A DNA stretch of 64,000 bases from Altericroceibacterium endophyticum (GCF_009827595.1 NZ_WTYT01000002.1:186001-250000), one strand, 5' to 3'; shown: positions 35,145 to 44,190, counted from the stretch's first letter. Translations and numbers: made by a program. Notes: generated by a model not told the origin, from the letters alone.

Positions 35145-35753
35145 TCCGCGCGCCAGCAGATCACGTTCCAGATCATCGGCATTGGCGAAATGGTGGGTGT
35201 GCCAGCCCGCCTCCCGCGCGGCAGTGATATTGGCCGAATTGTCATCGATGAAAAACAGATCGCCCGGCGCATGACCAAAACGCTGCTCTGCCAGCCGGTA
35301 GATTTCGGGTGCGGGCTTGGCGATTTTTTCCTGACCGGACACCAGAATATCACGGAAATGATCAAAAATCGGCGCTGTCGGACGGAACATGGCCCAAAAA
35401 TCAGCGCCAAAATTGGTCAGGGCATAAAGCGGCACGTCCTGCGCCGAGAGCCGCCGGACCAGATCATGCGTCCCCGCAACATCGCCCGGAATGGTTTCCA
35501 GAAACCGGGTCGCATAGGCCTCTATCAGCGGTGCATATTCCGGAAATTCGAGACTGCGTTCGGCCACCATATCGGCCACAGGACGGCCAGCATCATGCTG
35601 AAAATGCCATTCTTCCGTCACGACATTGGCCAGAAACCAATCGAGCTGCTCGGGATCATCAATCAGCTTCGCAAACAGATGCCGCAAATCCCACTGGATA
35701 AGCACGCGTCCGACATCGAAAACCACCACACCGGGAGGGGTAATCTCGCTCAT
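35133..35753 (-). CDS. HAD-family phosphatase, subfamily IA (YihX-like)
   Basis: A 206-residue cytosolic phosphatase. Motif I is VVFDVGRVLIQWD with nucleophile D13; the usual second Asp is Gly, as in YihX (a glucose-1-phosphate phosphatase) and many HAD-IA relatives. Motif II is ALTNF, motif III the KPAPEIY lysine, and motif IV FFIDDNSANI. A helical cap lies between motifs I and II. The substrate cannot be read from the sequence. Its 3' end overlaps the convergent serpin gene. Confidence 0.9.
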   Translation of the reverse strand: MSEITPPGVVVFDVGRVLIQWDLRHLFAKLIDDPEQLDWFLANVVTEEWHFQHDAGRPVADMVAERSLEFPEYAPLIEAYATRFLETIPGDVAGTHDLVRRLSAQDVPLYALTNFGADFWAMFRPTAPIFDHFRDILVSGQEKIAKPAPEIYRLAEQRFGHAPGDLFFIDDNSANITAAREAGWHTHHFANADDLERDLLARGLLR

Positions 35754-35782
35754 GCAGATATCTCCTTAGGCCGTGCCCCACG

Positions 35783-35826
35783 CACGTTCGGCCCGCTTTC
35801 CACCAAAGGAAAGCGGGCCGAACGTG
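35783..35826. repeat. Nineteen-pair perfect hairpin between rpmJ and the HAD gene
   Basis: The arms 35783-35801 and 35808-35826 are exact reverse complements over 19 bases with the loop ACCAAA. There is no T-run on either side, which is unusual for a Rho-independent terminator, though the position between rpmJ and the downstream minus-strand gene fits transcription termination or RNA processing. Confidence 0.75.
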
Positions 35827-35851
35827 GTGAACTTCGCAGTTCGATATTCGA

Positions 35852-35871
35852 GGCGACCATTCAAGGTCGCC
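35852..35871 (-). terminator. Hairpin just after the rpmJ stop
   Basis: GGCGACC pairs with GGTCGCC across ATTCAA, eight bases past the rpmJ stop on the minus strand, with TCGAA/TTCGA flanks that may extend the stem. No T-run follows; it probably acts with the larger hairpin downstream. Confidence 0.5.
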
Positions 35872-35878
35872 AGTCGAA

Positions 35879-36004
35879 TCAGCCCTGGCGGGCTTTGAAC
35901 TTACGCACGGTCTTGTTGATCACATAGGTGCGACCACGACGGCGGATGACGCGGCAATCGCGGTGACGGTTCTTAAGAGACTTAAGGCTGTTGCGAATCT
36001 TCAT
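35879..36004 (-). CDS. rpmJ: 50S ribosomal protein L36
   Basis: A 41-residue basic protein found by direct translation, beginning [19 protein letters not shown] and ending [11 protein letters not shown]. The length and the KSLK...[14 protein letters not shown] pattern are those of the L36 type with one cysteine, in which the full zinc-binding set is missing. GGAAAC lies before the ATG, directly at the end of the galE terminator-like hairpin. It stands apart from the main ribosomal operons, as is usual in this class. Confidence 0.95.
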   Translation of the reverse strand: MKIRNSLKSLKNRHRDCRVIRRRGRTYVINKTVRKFKARQG

Positions 36005-36016
36005 CGTCTTGTTTCC

Positions 36017-36053
36017 AAAAAAAATTGTGGCACCGGAGATGGCCTCCGATGCC
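36017..36053 (-). terminator. Terminator-like hairpin between galE and rpmJ
   Basis: On the minus strand a ten-pair stem (36053-36044 with 36038-36029, one G-U pair) with a GCCAT loop is followed by ACAA and eight Ts. It terminates galE, but the T-run ends only about 12 bases before the rpmJ start, so it also lies in the rpmJ leader. Confidence 0.8.
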
Positions 36054-36101
36054 GAAACTTCAAGGACGGGCGTTTAACTGCCTGACCGGGAGAGTCAAGC
36101 A

Positions 36102-37103
36102 TCAGGCGCGAATTTCGGTCAGTTTGCGCTCCCAGGCCAGCGCATGCGTGACGATTTCTTCCAGATCGTCATGACGCGGCTCCCATGGCAAGGTCGCCTT
36201 GATGCGGCGATTGTCCGAAATCAGCGAATCCGGGTCCCCCGCACGGCGCGGCCCCATGACACGTTCGATCTTGCGATTGGTCACCCGGTCCACTGCATCC
36301 AGCACTTCGAGCACGGAAAATCCCCGGCCATAACCGCAATTCATCGTTAGAGATCGCTCAGGCTGCTCCAACAGTGCCTCCAGCGCCAATACATGCGCCG
36401 CCGCCAGATCGCTGACATGGATATAATCGCGCACGCCGGTCCCGTCAGGCGTGTCGTAATCCGTCCCGAAAACCGATACATTATCCCGCTTGCCCAGCGC
36501 CGCCTCTACGGCGACCTTGATCAGATGGGTTGCCCCGGCCGTGGACTGGCCGCTGCGGGCCTGAGGGTCGGCACCAGCCACGTTGAAATAACGCAAGGCC
36601 CCATAATTGAGCCGGTGTGCCGCCGCGCTGTCGGCCAGCATCTGTTCGGTCATCAGTTTCGACCAGCCATAGGGATTGATCGGCTGCCGCGGTGTTTCTT
36701 CGCTCACGGGTGATTCGGCGGGAATTCCATAGGTCGCCGCCGTAGAGCTGAAGATGAAATGAGGAACCCCGCCCGTCACCGCCGCTTCTATCAAGGCGCG
36801 GCTCTTCACTGTATTATTGTGATAATATTTGAGCGGATTTTCGACCGATTCCGGCACGATGATCGACCCGGCAAAATGCATGATCGCGCGAATGCCGTGC
36901 TCGGCAATGATCCGCAGTACCAGCGCACTATCTTCTATATCGCCTTCATAAAGCGGAACATCTTCCGGTAAGGCGAAGCGAAAGCCGGTCGACAGATTGT
37001 CGATCACCACCACCGGCCAGTCTGCATCGCGCAGGGCCAGCACCGCATGGCTGCCAATATATCCTGCCCCACCGGTTACCAGCACCGGACAACGATCTGC
37101 CAT
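36102..37103 (-). CDS. galE: UDP-glucose 4-epimerase
   Basis: Interconverts UDP-glucose and UDP-galactose, supplying precursors of surface polysaccharides. The 333-residue SDR-type enzyme shows the NAD motif TGGAGYIGSH near residue 11, DNLSTG, HFAGSIIVPESV, the catalytic Tyr-x3-Lys in NPYGWSKLMTE, and GVRDYIHVSDLAAAH. The ATG at 37103 has AAGGAAG upstream and gives the family N terminus. It stands alone and ends with a terminator. UDP-GlcNAc epimerase activity is possible but not indicated. Confidence 0.95.
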   Translation of the reverse strand: MADRCPVLVTGGAGYIGSHAVLALRDADWPVVVIDNLSTGFRFALPEDVPLYEGDIEDSALVLRIIAEHGIRAIMHFAGSIIVPESVENPLKYYHNNTVKSRALIEAAVTGGVPHFIFSSTAATYGIPAESPVSEETPRQPINPYGWSKLMTEQMLADSAAAHRLNYGALRYFNVAGADPQARSGQSTAGATHLIKVAVEAALGKRDNVSVFGTDYDTPDGTGVRDYIHVSDLAAAHVLALEALLEQPERSLTMNCGYGRGFSVLEVLDAVDRVTNRKIERVMGPRRAGDPDSLISDNRRIKATLPWEPRHDDLEEIVTHALAWERKLTEIRA

Positions 37104-37259
37104 AATCTGCTTCCTTGTTTCCCGCGCCTGTGATGGCAGCATTCTGCAAATAATGCATTAAGAGCTGCGGGAACAGCGCCCGACACGCTGGCGAAGACCT
37201 CCGTCTGCCCAGCACAAAACAGCACGCATGCAACCCGAAGCGCCGTCAGGCGTTATCCT

Positions 37260-37880
37260 ATGGCTATGAACCGTTCAAACCCCTCTCGCCTGATGGCAGG
37301 CGCAATCGCCCTGGCCGCTGCCCTGCCCCTCGGGGCATGTGCGACCAACCACACCACCCCGGTGGAGGTGACCCGCTTTGTCGGGCCCGCCCCGGCTGAA
37401 TTGGGGCGCGGCACCGTCGCGGTAATTGGCGCACCGGGCGCAGATGGTGGATCGCTGGCATTCATGCCCTATCGTACGGCCGTTGCCGAAGAACTGGCCA
37501 GGCTTGGTTATACGCTGGCAGGACCCGAATCAGCCGCGCAAATCGCCGAATTGCGCATAACGCGTCAGGTAAATGCCCCCCAGCGGCGCAATTCGCCCGT
37601 GAACGTGGGTGTCGGCGGATCGACCGGCTCCTATGGCTCCGGGGTTGGTGTCGGCATCGGTATCGATCTTTCCGGCCCGCCGCCCGAAATGGTCGAAAAC
37701 GGGATCGGCCTGATCATCCGCGACAAACAAACGGGCGATGCCTTGTGGGAAGGACGCGCATCCTTCACCACCAAGGCCAATGGCGAGGATGCCATGGCAG
37801 CGCCAGCTGCACAGCGCCTCGCCCAGGCACTATTCACAGACTTTCCCGGCGAATCGGGTGAGACATTCGAGGTAAAATGA
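37260..37880 (+). CDS. DUF4136-type lipoprotein (paralogue of the one at 9.1 kb)
   Basis: A 206-residue predicted lipoprotein with a lipobox LGAC near residue 27. It has the same plan as the protein at 9.1 kb: a first strand after a VxRF segment, a middle beta region, a [12 protein letters not shown] strand and the closing [14 protein letters not shown]. In place of the aromatic loop it has a Gly/Ser-rich one ([20 protein letters not shown]). It overlaps the carboxypeptidase gene by four bases (ATGA). Function unknown. Confidence 0.85.
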   Translation: MAMNRSNPSRLMAGAIALAAALPLGACATNHTTPVEVTRFVGPAPAELGRGTVAVIGAPGADGGSLAFMPYRTAVAEELARLGYTLAGPESAAQIAELRITRQVNAPQRRNSPVNVGVGGSTGSYGSGVGVGIGIDLSGPPPEMVENGIGLIIRDKQTGDALWEGRASFTTKANGEDAMAAPAAQRLAQALFTDFPGESGETFEVK

Positions 37881-39007
37881 CAGATATTTCCATCAATGCC
37901 GCCTGTGACAGCGGCAATATCGAAGTTCTCTCAATCAACGGTGCCGAGGCTACTTTGGCCCTGCGCAAGGATCACGACAGCGAATTTCGCCAATGGTTCC
38001 ATTTTCGCGTCACCGGTGCCGAGGGGCGTCAGCTGGTGCTGAAGATAACCGGACTTCAGGAATCCGCCTATCCGCAAGGCTGGCCGAATTATCAGGCCTG
38101 CGTCTCTGAGGATCGCGATTACTGGGGCCGTGCAGAGAGCGAATATGACGCGCAGGCAGATGGCGGCACGCTCACCATTCGCTACACCCCTGCCAGCGAT
38201 CTGGCGTGGTTTGCCTATTTCGCGCCCTATTCGATGGAGCGTCATCACGATCTGATCTCAGAAGCTGCCGCCAGTGAGGGCGTGACGTATCGCCAGCTGG
38301 GCCTGTCGCATGATGGTCAGCCGATCGACTGCCTGGAAATGGGTGAAGGGCAGCAGCAAATGTGGTTTTACGCACGCCAGCATCCGGGCGAAAGCATGGC
38401 TGAATGGTGGATGGAAGGCGCGCTGGAAGTCCTGTGCGATCCCGCCGATCCCGTGGGCCGGGTGCTGCGGCAGAAATGCCGGCTGCATATCGTTCCCAAT
38501 TGCAACCCCGACGGCTCACGGCGCGGCCATTTGCGCACCAATGCCAAGGGCATCAATCTGAACCGCGAATGGCACGAACCCAGCCTTGAGGCTTCACCCG
38601 AAGTGCTGGCTATCCGCAACGCCATGGATGAGAGCGGCGTGGATTTTGCCATGGACGTGCATGGCGATGAAGCCATTCCCGCAGTGTTTCTGGCTGGATT
38701 TGAAGGCATTCCGGGCTGGAACGATGAATTGGGCGATGAATTCTATCGCTATCGCGCCATCCTTGAACGCCGGACACCCGATTTTCAGACCAAGAAGGGC
38801 TATCCTGTCACGCCCGAAGGAAAGGCCAATCTCTCCATCAGCACCAATCAGGTGGCGCAGCGCTTCGGCGCCTGTTCGATGACGCTGGAAATGCCGTTTA
38901 AGGACAATGACGACCTGCCCGATCCCGAACAGGGGTGGAGTCCCGAGCGGTGCAAATTGCTTGCCCGCGAATGTCTGGCTTCGCTGGCCGAGTGGCTCGA
39001 CGATTAA
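37877..39007 (+). CDS. M14 zinc carboxypeptidase of the cytosolic (CCP/AGBL-like) type
   Basis: A 376-residue metallocarboxypeptidase. An N-terminal beta-sandwich domain (about 1-125) with QWFHFRV and the [10 protein letters not shown] motif precedes the M14 catalytic domain. Zinc ligands are the His and Glu of RQHPGES and the His of MDVHGDE; the general-base Glu lies in [26 protein letters not shown] is the substrate-arginine region. There is no signal peptide, so it is cytosolic. Eukaryotic homologues remove glutamates from tubulin; the bacterial substrate is unknown. The coupling to an exported lipoprotein is odd. Confidence 0.9.
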   Translation: MTDISINAACDSGNIEVLSINGAEATLALRKDHDSEFRQWFHFRVTGAEGRQLVLKITGLQESAYPQGWPNYQACVSEDRDYWGRAESEYDAQADGGTLTIRYTPASDLAWFAYFAPYSMERHHDLISEAAASEGVTYRQLGLSHDGQPIDCLEMGEGQQQMWFYARQHPGESMAEWWMEGALEVLCDPADPVGRVLRQKCRLHIVPNCNPDGSRRGHLRTNAKGINLNREWHEPSLEASPEVLAIRNAMDESGVDFAMDVHGDEAIPAVFLAGFEGIPGWNDELGDEFYRYRAILERRTPDFQTKKGYPVTPEGKANLSISTNQVAQRFGACSMTLEMPFKDNDDLPDPEQGWSPERCKLLARECLASLAEWLDD

Positions 39008-39014
39008 ACCGGCC

Positions 39015-39434
39015 TTAAAGGCTCCCCGGCCCGAAAGCGTCGGGGAGCAATTCGGACAGCGTCTTTTCCTGCACGCTATCCGGCCCGCATGACCAGATAA
39101 CTGGGTCGGTTCCGCCCAGCGCGGCGAGTTCAAACAGGATCTGACGGCATCGTCCGCAGGGTGTTACCACCCCGTCCCCGCTGCCAGTAACGGCCACGGC
39201 AACCAGGCCCCCACGGCGCCCCTGCTCCATCGCTTTGCCCACTGCGATTGTTTCAGCACATAAGGCCAGACCATAGCTGGCATTTTCTATATTCGTGCCG
39301 GTGACAATCGCCCCGTCAGCAAATAGCAGCGCCGACCCGACATTAAACTGAGAATAGGGTGCATAGGAATGCTGCGCTGCGCTGCGTGCGGCGGCGATCA
39401 GACGCTCACGATCGACTGCAGAAATTGTTGTCAT
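39015..39434 (-). CDS. cdd: Cytidine deaminase
   Basis: Deaminates cytidine and deoxycytidine in pyrimidine salvage. The 139-residue protein has the catalytic LCAETIA (zinc Cys and catalytic Glu) and VTPCGRCRQILFE (two zinc Cys), plus SYAPYSQFNVGSAL for substrate binding. Length fits the homotetrameric type. The ATG at 39434 overlaps the preceding GH25-like stop by four bases. Confidence 0.96.
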   Translation of the reverse strand: MTTISAVDRERLIAAARSAAQHSYAPYSQFNVGSALLFADGAIVTGTNIENASYGLALCAETIAVGKAMEQGRRGGLVAVAVTGSGDGVVTPCGRCRQILFELAALGGTDPVIWSCGPDSVQEKTLSELLPDAFGPGSL

Positions 39435-40129
39435 GGTTGGGCCACTATCCATCTTACCGGCATATCGCTGGCGGCATTGCGCAATTGGGCATTGGCTGTC
39501 CACAAGGTCCATGGCCGGCCAGCGTAATCGGGTTGAAACCAGTCGCGCGTCAGCCACAGATTGCGGTCAATGCGCGTGGCAATATTATACCGCTCCTCAA
39601 AACTCGGTGAAATCTTCAGGATTGCAGGCTGACCGACATGCCCCTCAATCTGATTGAGAAAGGTCGTCAGTTCGCTCTCAACCGCTGCATCGCTGACATT
39701 TTGCGGACAATCATCCGCCAACCGGTCCAGCTCGATCGCTGGAGGCAGGCTGGAGGCCGCACGTGGGACAATCGTGACGAAATTCGCGGCCTGCACTTCT
39801 GCCGAAACGCATGGGTCATACGAATGGATGACACCGAAGGGCAAATCACTTTCCCGTACCCGGTCCAGATTTTGCGCAAAGGAAGGGTCGCGGGCGGAGC
39901 GCCCGTCGCTTGCCTCCAGATAGACGAAATCCGCGTGAATCGCGCGCAAGGCACGAAAATCGACCGCGCCATCACGCTCGCCGATTTCCACACCCTGATA
40001 GGGAAATTCGCTCCGCTCAGGTGTCCAATGCTGCCATTGCCACCATTGCCATCCGGCGAAGCACAACGCTGCCAGCACGGTTAGCGCAGCGATGCGCCAG
40101 CTCCACGGAAACATCCGTTTCTTGCCCAT
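39431..40129 (-). CDS. GH25-like (muramidase-fold) membrane-anchored protein
   Basis: A 232-residue protein with one N-terminal membrane helix (about 11-27) and a GH25-like domain: GVEIGERDGAVDF, FVYLEASDG, DPSFAQNLDRVRESDLPFGVIHSYD, QAANFV and SLPPAIELD. In active GH25 lysozymes the corresponding spots read GxDxS and DxE. Here the first acid is E48 and the pair is E133-x-D135, and the closing VDxN segment is missing. So it may be a divergent enzyme or a binding protein. The gene is coupled to cdd. Confidence 0.75.
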   Translation of the reverse strand: MGKKRMFPWSWRIAALTVLAALCFAGWQWWQWQHWTPERSEFPYQGVEIGERDGAVDFRALRAIHADFVYLEASDGRSARDPSFAQNLDRVRESDLPFGVIHSYDPCVSAEVQAANFVTIVPRAASSLPPAIELDRLADDCPQNVSDAAVESELTTFLNQIEGHVGQPAILKISPSFEERYNIATRIDRNLWLTRDWFQPDYAGRPWTLWTANAQLRNAASDMPVRWIVAQP

Positions 40130-40147
40130 TGAGTTCCCGCTTCCCCC

Positions 40148-40630
40148 TCAGCCTCTGATATGAAGAACACAGAGGAGGGTAAAGAGCCGGCGCGAGGTGG
40201 GAAAATCGGTTTCCACCTTCTCCTCCAGCGTTTCCATCAGCAAGCGGGTCGCCTGATCATGCACAGCGCGGCGCGCCATATCCACGGTTTCAATTTCTTC
40301 TGCGGACGCCTTGCGAATGGCTTTGTAATAGCTTTCGCAAATGGCAAAATATTCACGTACCGGTCGGCGGAACCGCGCCAGCCCCAACATGATCGACCCG
40401 GCATCCTGACCGGCGCCATCGCGAATTCCCATGATGAGCCGACCTTCATGGACCGACAGGCTCAGCGACCATGGACCGACATGACCCTGTTCCATCGCCC
40501 GCAGTGGCTTGAATTGATTCTCTTCCACCAGATCCTGCATCGCGACCTGACGTTCCTGCTCCACGTCAGGATTTCGCCACAGAATCGTGGCTTCGTCGAG
40601 CTCGACCTTGGAGATGCGATGCGGGTCCAT
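40148..40630 (-). CDS. UPF0262 family protein
   Basis: A 160-residue soluble protein that matches UPF0262, a family restricted mainly to alphaproteobacteria. Conserved blocks include RISKVELDEATILWRNP, EQERQVAMQDLVEEN, YFAICESYYKAIRKAS and SRRLFTLLCVLHIRG. No catalytic motif is visible and the function is unknown. The ATG at 40630 has AAGGA nine bases upstream; an in-frame ATG three codons earlier lies directly on that site. Confidence 0.92.
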   Translation of the reverse strand: MDPHRISKVELDEATILWRNPDVEQERQVAMQDLVEENQFKPLRAMEQGHVGPWSLSLSVHEGRLIMGIRDGAGQDAGSIMLGLARFRRPVREYFAICESYYKAIRKASAEEIETVDMARRAVHDQATRLLMETLEEKVETDFPTSRRLFTLLCVLHIRG

Positions 40631-40757
40631 AAGTACCATTCCTTTCGCAGAGGTACGGCACTTGCGCAAATACCAAACGAATCCATCCCCACTATCCACA
40701 GGCAGTGATGCCCCGCTGCATCTTGCGGTGATGACCGGTTAGGCCCATCAAAGCACT

Positions 40758-42287
40758 ATGGCCGAAACCTCTGTCCTTGTTCGCTCCGATGCACCGTCCT
40801 CCTCTTCTGACAAAGGGGACATTGTCGGCCGTATTCTGCCTGCCAATCTGGAGGCTGAGGCCGCCTTTATCGGCGCGGTACTGATCGATAACCGCGTGCT
40901 GGAAGAATTGCCCATCGCGCTGAAGCCCGATCATTTCTTCGAGCCGCTCCATGGCCGCATTTACGAACGTATGCTGACGCTGCTAGACCGGGGCATGGTG
41001 GTGACACCGGTCACGCTGAAACCCTATTTCGACGGCGATGAGGCGTTGAAGGAACTGGGTGGCAGTTCCTATCTCGCGCAATTGACGGCGGATGGTCAGG
41101 GGCTGCTCGCCACGCGCGAACTGGCACAGCAGATCTATGATCTCGCGCTGCTGCGCGAATTGGTCAGCGTGGGCCGCAGTCTGGTGGAAGGCGCGCTGGA
41201 CACATCGGATGAAGTGGAACCGATGCGCCAGATCGAGGAAGCGGAAGCATCCTTGTTCCAGATCGCCGAAGGTGCTGCTGGCACCAAGGACGCCGATAGT
41301 TTCCGAGGCGCCACGGGCAAGGCGCTGGAAATGATCGAGACCGCGATCAATTCCGGTGGCCATGTTTCGGGCAAGACCACCGGGCTTACGTCGATCAATG
41401 AAAAAATCGGCGGCCTGCACGATTCGGATCTTATCATTCTCGCCGGGCGTCCGGGCATGGGTAAAACCTCACTAGCGACCAACATCGCCTTCAATTGCGC
41501 GGACCGCCTGCTGCGCGACAAGCGCGACAATATTGAAAAATCAGTGGGTGCGGGCGTCGCCTTTTTCAGTCTGGAAATGTCGAGCGATCAGCTCGCCACG
41601 CGTATTCTGGCTGAACAGGCCGGTATTTCTTCCGAAGCTCTGCGCATGGGTAAAATCAGCCGCGATGATTTTCAGCAGCTGTCCTATGCCAGCCAGCGTC
41701 TGGCCGAATTGCCGCTATTCATTGATGACACTCCCGCCCTCTCCATCGCCGCCCTGCGCACCCGCGCGCGGCGGCTGAAGCGGCGCCATGATATCGGGCT
41801 GATCGTGGTCGATTACCTGCAGCTGCTACAGGGCACGCGCCGTAATCAGGACAACCGCGTGAACGAAATCTCCGAAATCAGCCGGGGCCTGAAAACGCTG
41901 GCCAAGGAACTGGAATTGCCGGTGATCGCGCTGTCCCAGCTCTCCCGCGCCGTGGAACAGCGCGATGACAAACGGCCGATGCTGTCCGATTTGCGTGAAT
42001 CCGGCTCGATCGAGCAGGATGCGGATATGGTGTGGTTCGTTTATCGGGAAGATTATTATGTCGCATCACGCGAACCGAAACGCCCGATAGAAAGCGACGA
42101 GCCCAAGCTGCATGAGGCCCACGCCGCCTGGGCTGCAGAAATGGAGCGGGTCTACGGTCTGGCCGAGCTGATCGTCGCCAAACAGCGCCACGGTTCCACC
42201 GGCAAGGTCCGCATGCGCTTCGAACCGCGGATCACGCGCTTCTCCGATCTGGCAGAAGGCGAAATGCAGCCGGGCGATTACGACTGA
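40758..42287 (+). CDS. dnaB: Replicative DNA helicase DnaB
   Basis: Hexameric 5'-3' helicase at the replication fork. The 509-residue protein has the N-terminal helical domain (PANLEAEAAFIGAVLIDNRVLEEL), then the RecA-like domain with Walker A GRPGMGKTSLA, the Walker B VVDYLQLLQG, and the arginine-finger region LRESGSIEQDADMV. Length is normal and no intein is present. It is divergent from the UPF0262 gene over about 127 bases. Confidence 0.98.
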   Translation: MAETSVLVRSDAPSSSSDKGDIVGRILPANLEAEAAFIGAVLIDNRVLEELPIALKPDHFFEPLHGRIYERMLTLLDRGMVVTPVTLKPYFDGDEALKELGGSSYLAQLTADGQGLLATRELAQQIYDLALLRELVSVGRSLVEGALDTSDEVEPMRQIEEAEASLFQIAEGAAGTKDADSFRGATGKALEMIETAINSGGHVSGKTTGLTSINEKIGGLHDSDLIILAGRPGMGKTSLATNIAFNCADRLLRDKRDNIEKSVGAGVAFFSLEMSSDQLATRILAEQAGISSEALRMGKISRDDFQQLSYASQRLAELPLFIDDTPALSIAALRTRARRLKRRHDIGLIVVDYLQLLQGTRRNQDNRVNEISEISRGLKTLAKELELPVIALSQLSRAVEQRDDKRPMLSDLRESGSIEQDADMVWFVYREDYYVASREPKRPIESDEPKLHEAHAAWAAEMERVYGLAELIVAKQRHGSTGKVRMRFEPRITRFSDLAEGEMQPGDYD

Positions 42288-42305
42288 TCTGCCCGCATCC
42301 GATTC

Positions 42306-42332
42306 TTGAGCGCGCCCGACTTGCGCGCTCAA
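42306..42332. terminator. Hairpin between the convergent dnaB and lipoprotein genes
   Basis: A ten-pair perfect stem TTGAGCGCGC/GCGCGCTCAA with a seven-base loop. It lacks a T-run but sits between two convergent genes, where a shared terminator is expected. Confidence 0.55.
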
Positions 42333-42337
42333 TCCAG

Positions 42338-42841
42338 TCAGGGGCCACAGGTCCAGACGCCATCGATTGACAGCTCTTCCCCATTAATCCCCGATACGCT
42401 CATCAGCGCGGGGTATGGCGGCGATTCATTATCGCTCATGGCCATGTCGGATGCGCGTTCAACCGTCACGCTCCAATCGCCACCGGCGAATGTGCTCCCA
42501 TTGATCAGCGCGTCATAGCCACCCTCCTCTCCGCCTTTAAGCAGAGTAATCTTGCCATTGGGCTTGAACACCGCGCTCGCAGGGCTTTCTTCGTCCACGA
42601 ACCCTTTCGCGACAAGCAGGGCGGCCTGCCCCGTCTGCGGCGCGAAAGCACAGCCAAGTTCACCCGGCATTTCAATCTGCTCCAGATCGCCCCGGCCAAG
42701 CGGAGCGATGAGCAAGCCTGCCGCGGAAGCGGGTTCCGGCGTAGCGCTGGCTTGGGCTGCCGGATTATCACTTTGTTGCGGTGAACACGCCGCCAGCACC
42801 GATAGCGGCAACACCCAGGCGCTTTGTGTGATCCATTTCAC
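42338..42841 (-). CDS. Hypothetical lipoprotein
   Basis: A 167-residue predicted lipoprotein with signal and lipobox VLAAC (Cys near 19), then a disordered AQASATPEPAS linker and a compact C-terminal part with VTVERASDMAMSDNE and ELSIDGVWTCGP. I do not recognise a family. It is convergent with dnaB and 54 bases downstream of the phospholipase D-like gene on the same strand. Confidence 0.75.
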   Translation of the reverse strand: MKWITQSAWVLPLSVLAACSPQQSDNPAAQASATPEPASAAGLLIAPLGRGDLEQIEMPGELGCAFAPQTGQAALLVAKGFVDEESPASAVFKPNGKITLLKGGEEGGYDALINGSTFAGGDWSVTVERASDMAMSDNESPPYPALMSVSGINGEELSIDGVWTCGP

Positions 42842-42895
42842 GCTGTTTCTCCTTGATCAGAATATAAACGCCTCAGATCACCGCAATATCCCGAG

Positions 42896-44083
42896 CTATT
42901 GCCCCAGATTGAGCCGCCGGCTGACCGTGTAATCCACCACCGACACCAGAAACCAACTCGCCCACCAGCGAATCCGGTTGAAGAATGTTGCGCGTTTTTC
43001 ATGCGCCTGCTTGGTCACCCGTTCGGAAGCAGGGCAGTAATGATCAATGAATTCACGCAGCTGCTCTGCCAGCCCGGCATCTTCGATCCGGAGCACGATT
43101 TCGAGATTGATGTAGAGGCTGCGCATGTCGAAATTGGCGCTGCCCAAATACACCACATCATCAAGCACGATCAGTTTTGTATGCAGTTTGCAGGGCTGGA
43201 ATTCGTAGATAGCTGCCCCCGCATCCAGCAATTTGCGATACAGCGCCCTGGATGCCGCGATCGTGGCGGTATTGTCTGATTTCCCCGCCAGAATCAGCCG
43301 CGCCTCGCCCTTCCTTGCAATCCGGCGGAGACGTTTGCGCAGGCGCGGTGAAGGCGAGAAATAGGCCATCACCATATCGATCCGATTGGCCCGCTGCAGA
43401 TCACGCCCCACGGCGTGTGCCCAACTGGACAGGCCGCGTGTCGGCCCGCCAACCAGCACGCGCACCGGGCCGGAACCGCCATCCCATTGACGCACCATGC
43501 GGCGGATCACACGCCATTGCGCCTTTGGGTTGCCGGTCCATTCTTCAAGCCGTGCGAACCATTCTCCGATGGGGTCGACCACCGGCCCCTCTATGGTGAC
43601 CCCGAGGTCGTTCCAGCCATTATCGCGTGGCGGTGCGAAATAGCTGTTTTCAATGTTAAACCCGCCAAGCATCGCCTTCCGGCCATCAACCAGCAGTATT
43701 TTCTGATGATTGCGAATCAGATAGCGGCGGCTCCAGCGCGGGCTGAAAACACGAAAATCACCGCCCGCCTTGATGAAACCGGCGAAGAACGCCTCATCCG
43801 CTTCGGCACCAAAACCATCCACCAACAGCGTAACGGCCACCCCTCGCTCGGCCGCCTTTTGCAAGGCATCGCGCACTTTCTGTCCGGTGTAGTCGGTGGC
43901 AAAAATATAGAAGCAGACCTTGAGCGAGACCCGCGCATCATCGATCAGATCCAGCAACGCCCGCAGCCGCGCGGAACCCTGCGGATGGAACGTCAGGTCC
44001 AGCCCCTGCGCATGTGCCTGAAAACTCTCAGGATCACGATAGGCCAAGGGATTCCCGCGGGCAGGTAGAGTCGATGTCATCAT
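42896..44083 (-). CDS. Phospholipase D-like protein (cardiolipin synthase-like)
   Basis: A 395-residue enzyme of the PLD superfamily with two HKD motifs: HQKILLVDGRKAMLGG near the middle of the first half and HTKLIVLDDVVYLGSANFD near residue 325. Both catalytic His-x-Lys-x4-Asp sets are intact, each followed by the family Gly-Gly or Ser segment. The end has a hydrophobic stretch (WWASWFLVSVVDY). Cardiolipin synthases make cardiolipin from two phosphatidylglycerols, but no N-terminal membrane helices are present, so substrate is uncertain. Two adjacent ATGs (44083, 44080) are equal. Confidence 0.88.
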   Translation of the reverse strand: MMTSTLPARGNPLAYRDPESFQAHAQGLDLTFHPQGSARLRALLDLIDDARVSLKVCFYIFATDYTGQKVRDALQKAAERGVAVTLLVDGFGAEADEAFFAGFIKAGGDFRVFSPRWSRRYLIRNHQKILLVDGRKAMLGGFNIENSYFAPPRDNGWNDLGVTIEGPVVDPIGEWFARLEEWTGNPKAQWRVIRRMVRQWDGGSGPVRVLVGGPTRGLSSWAHAVGRDLQRANRIDMVMAYFSPSPRLRKRLRRIARKGEARLILAGKSDNTATIAASRALYRKLLDAGAAIYEFQPCKLHTKLIVLDDVVYLGSANFDMRSLYINLEIVLRIEDAGLAEQLREFIDHYCPASERVTKQAHEKRATFFNRIRWWASWFLVSVVDYTVSRRLNLGQ

Positions 44084-44190
44084 TCTTCTGTAGCACCGCA
44101 TTGCCAGTGGAAAACCTTGACTTTTTGCGCCCACGTCACTAAGCATTCCGCTTTCAAGCTATATCCACCCTTTTCTATCGGAGTGCCCCT

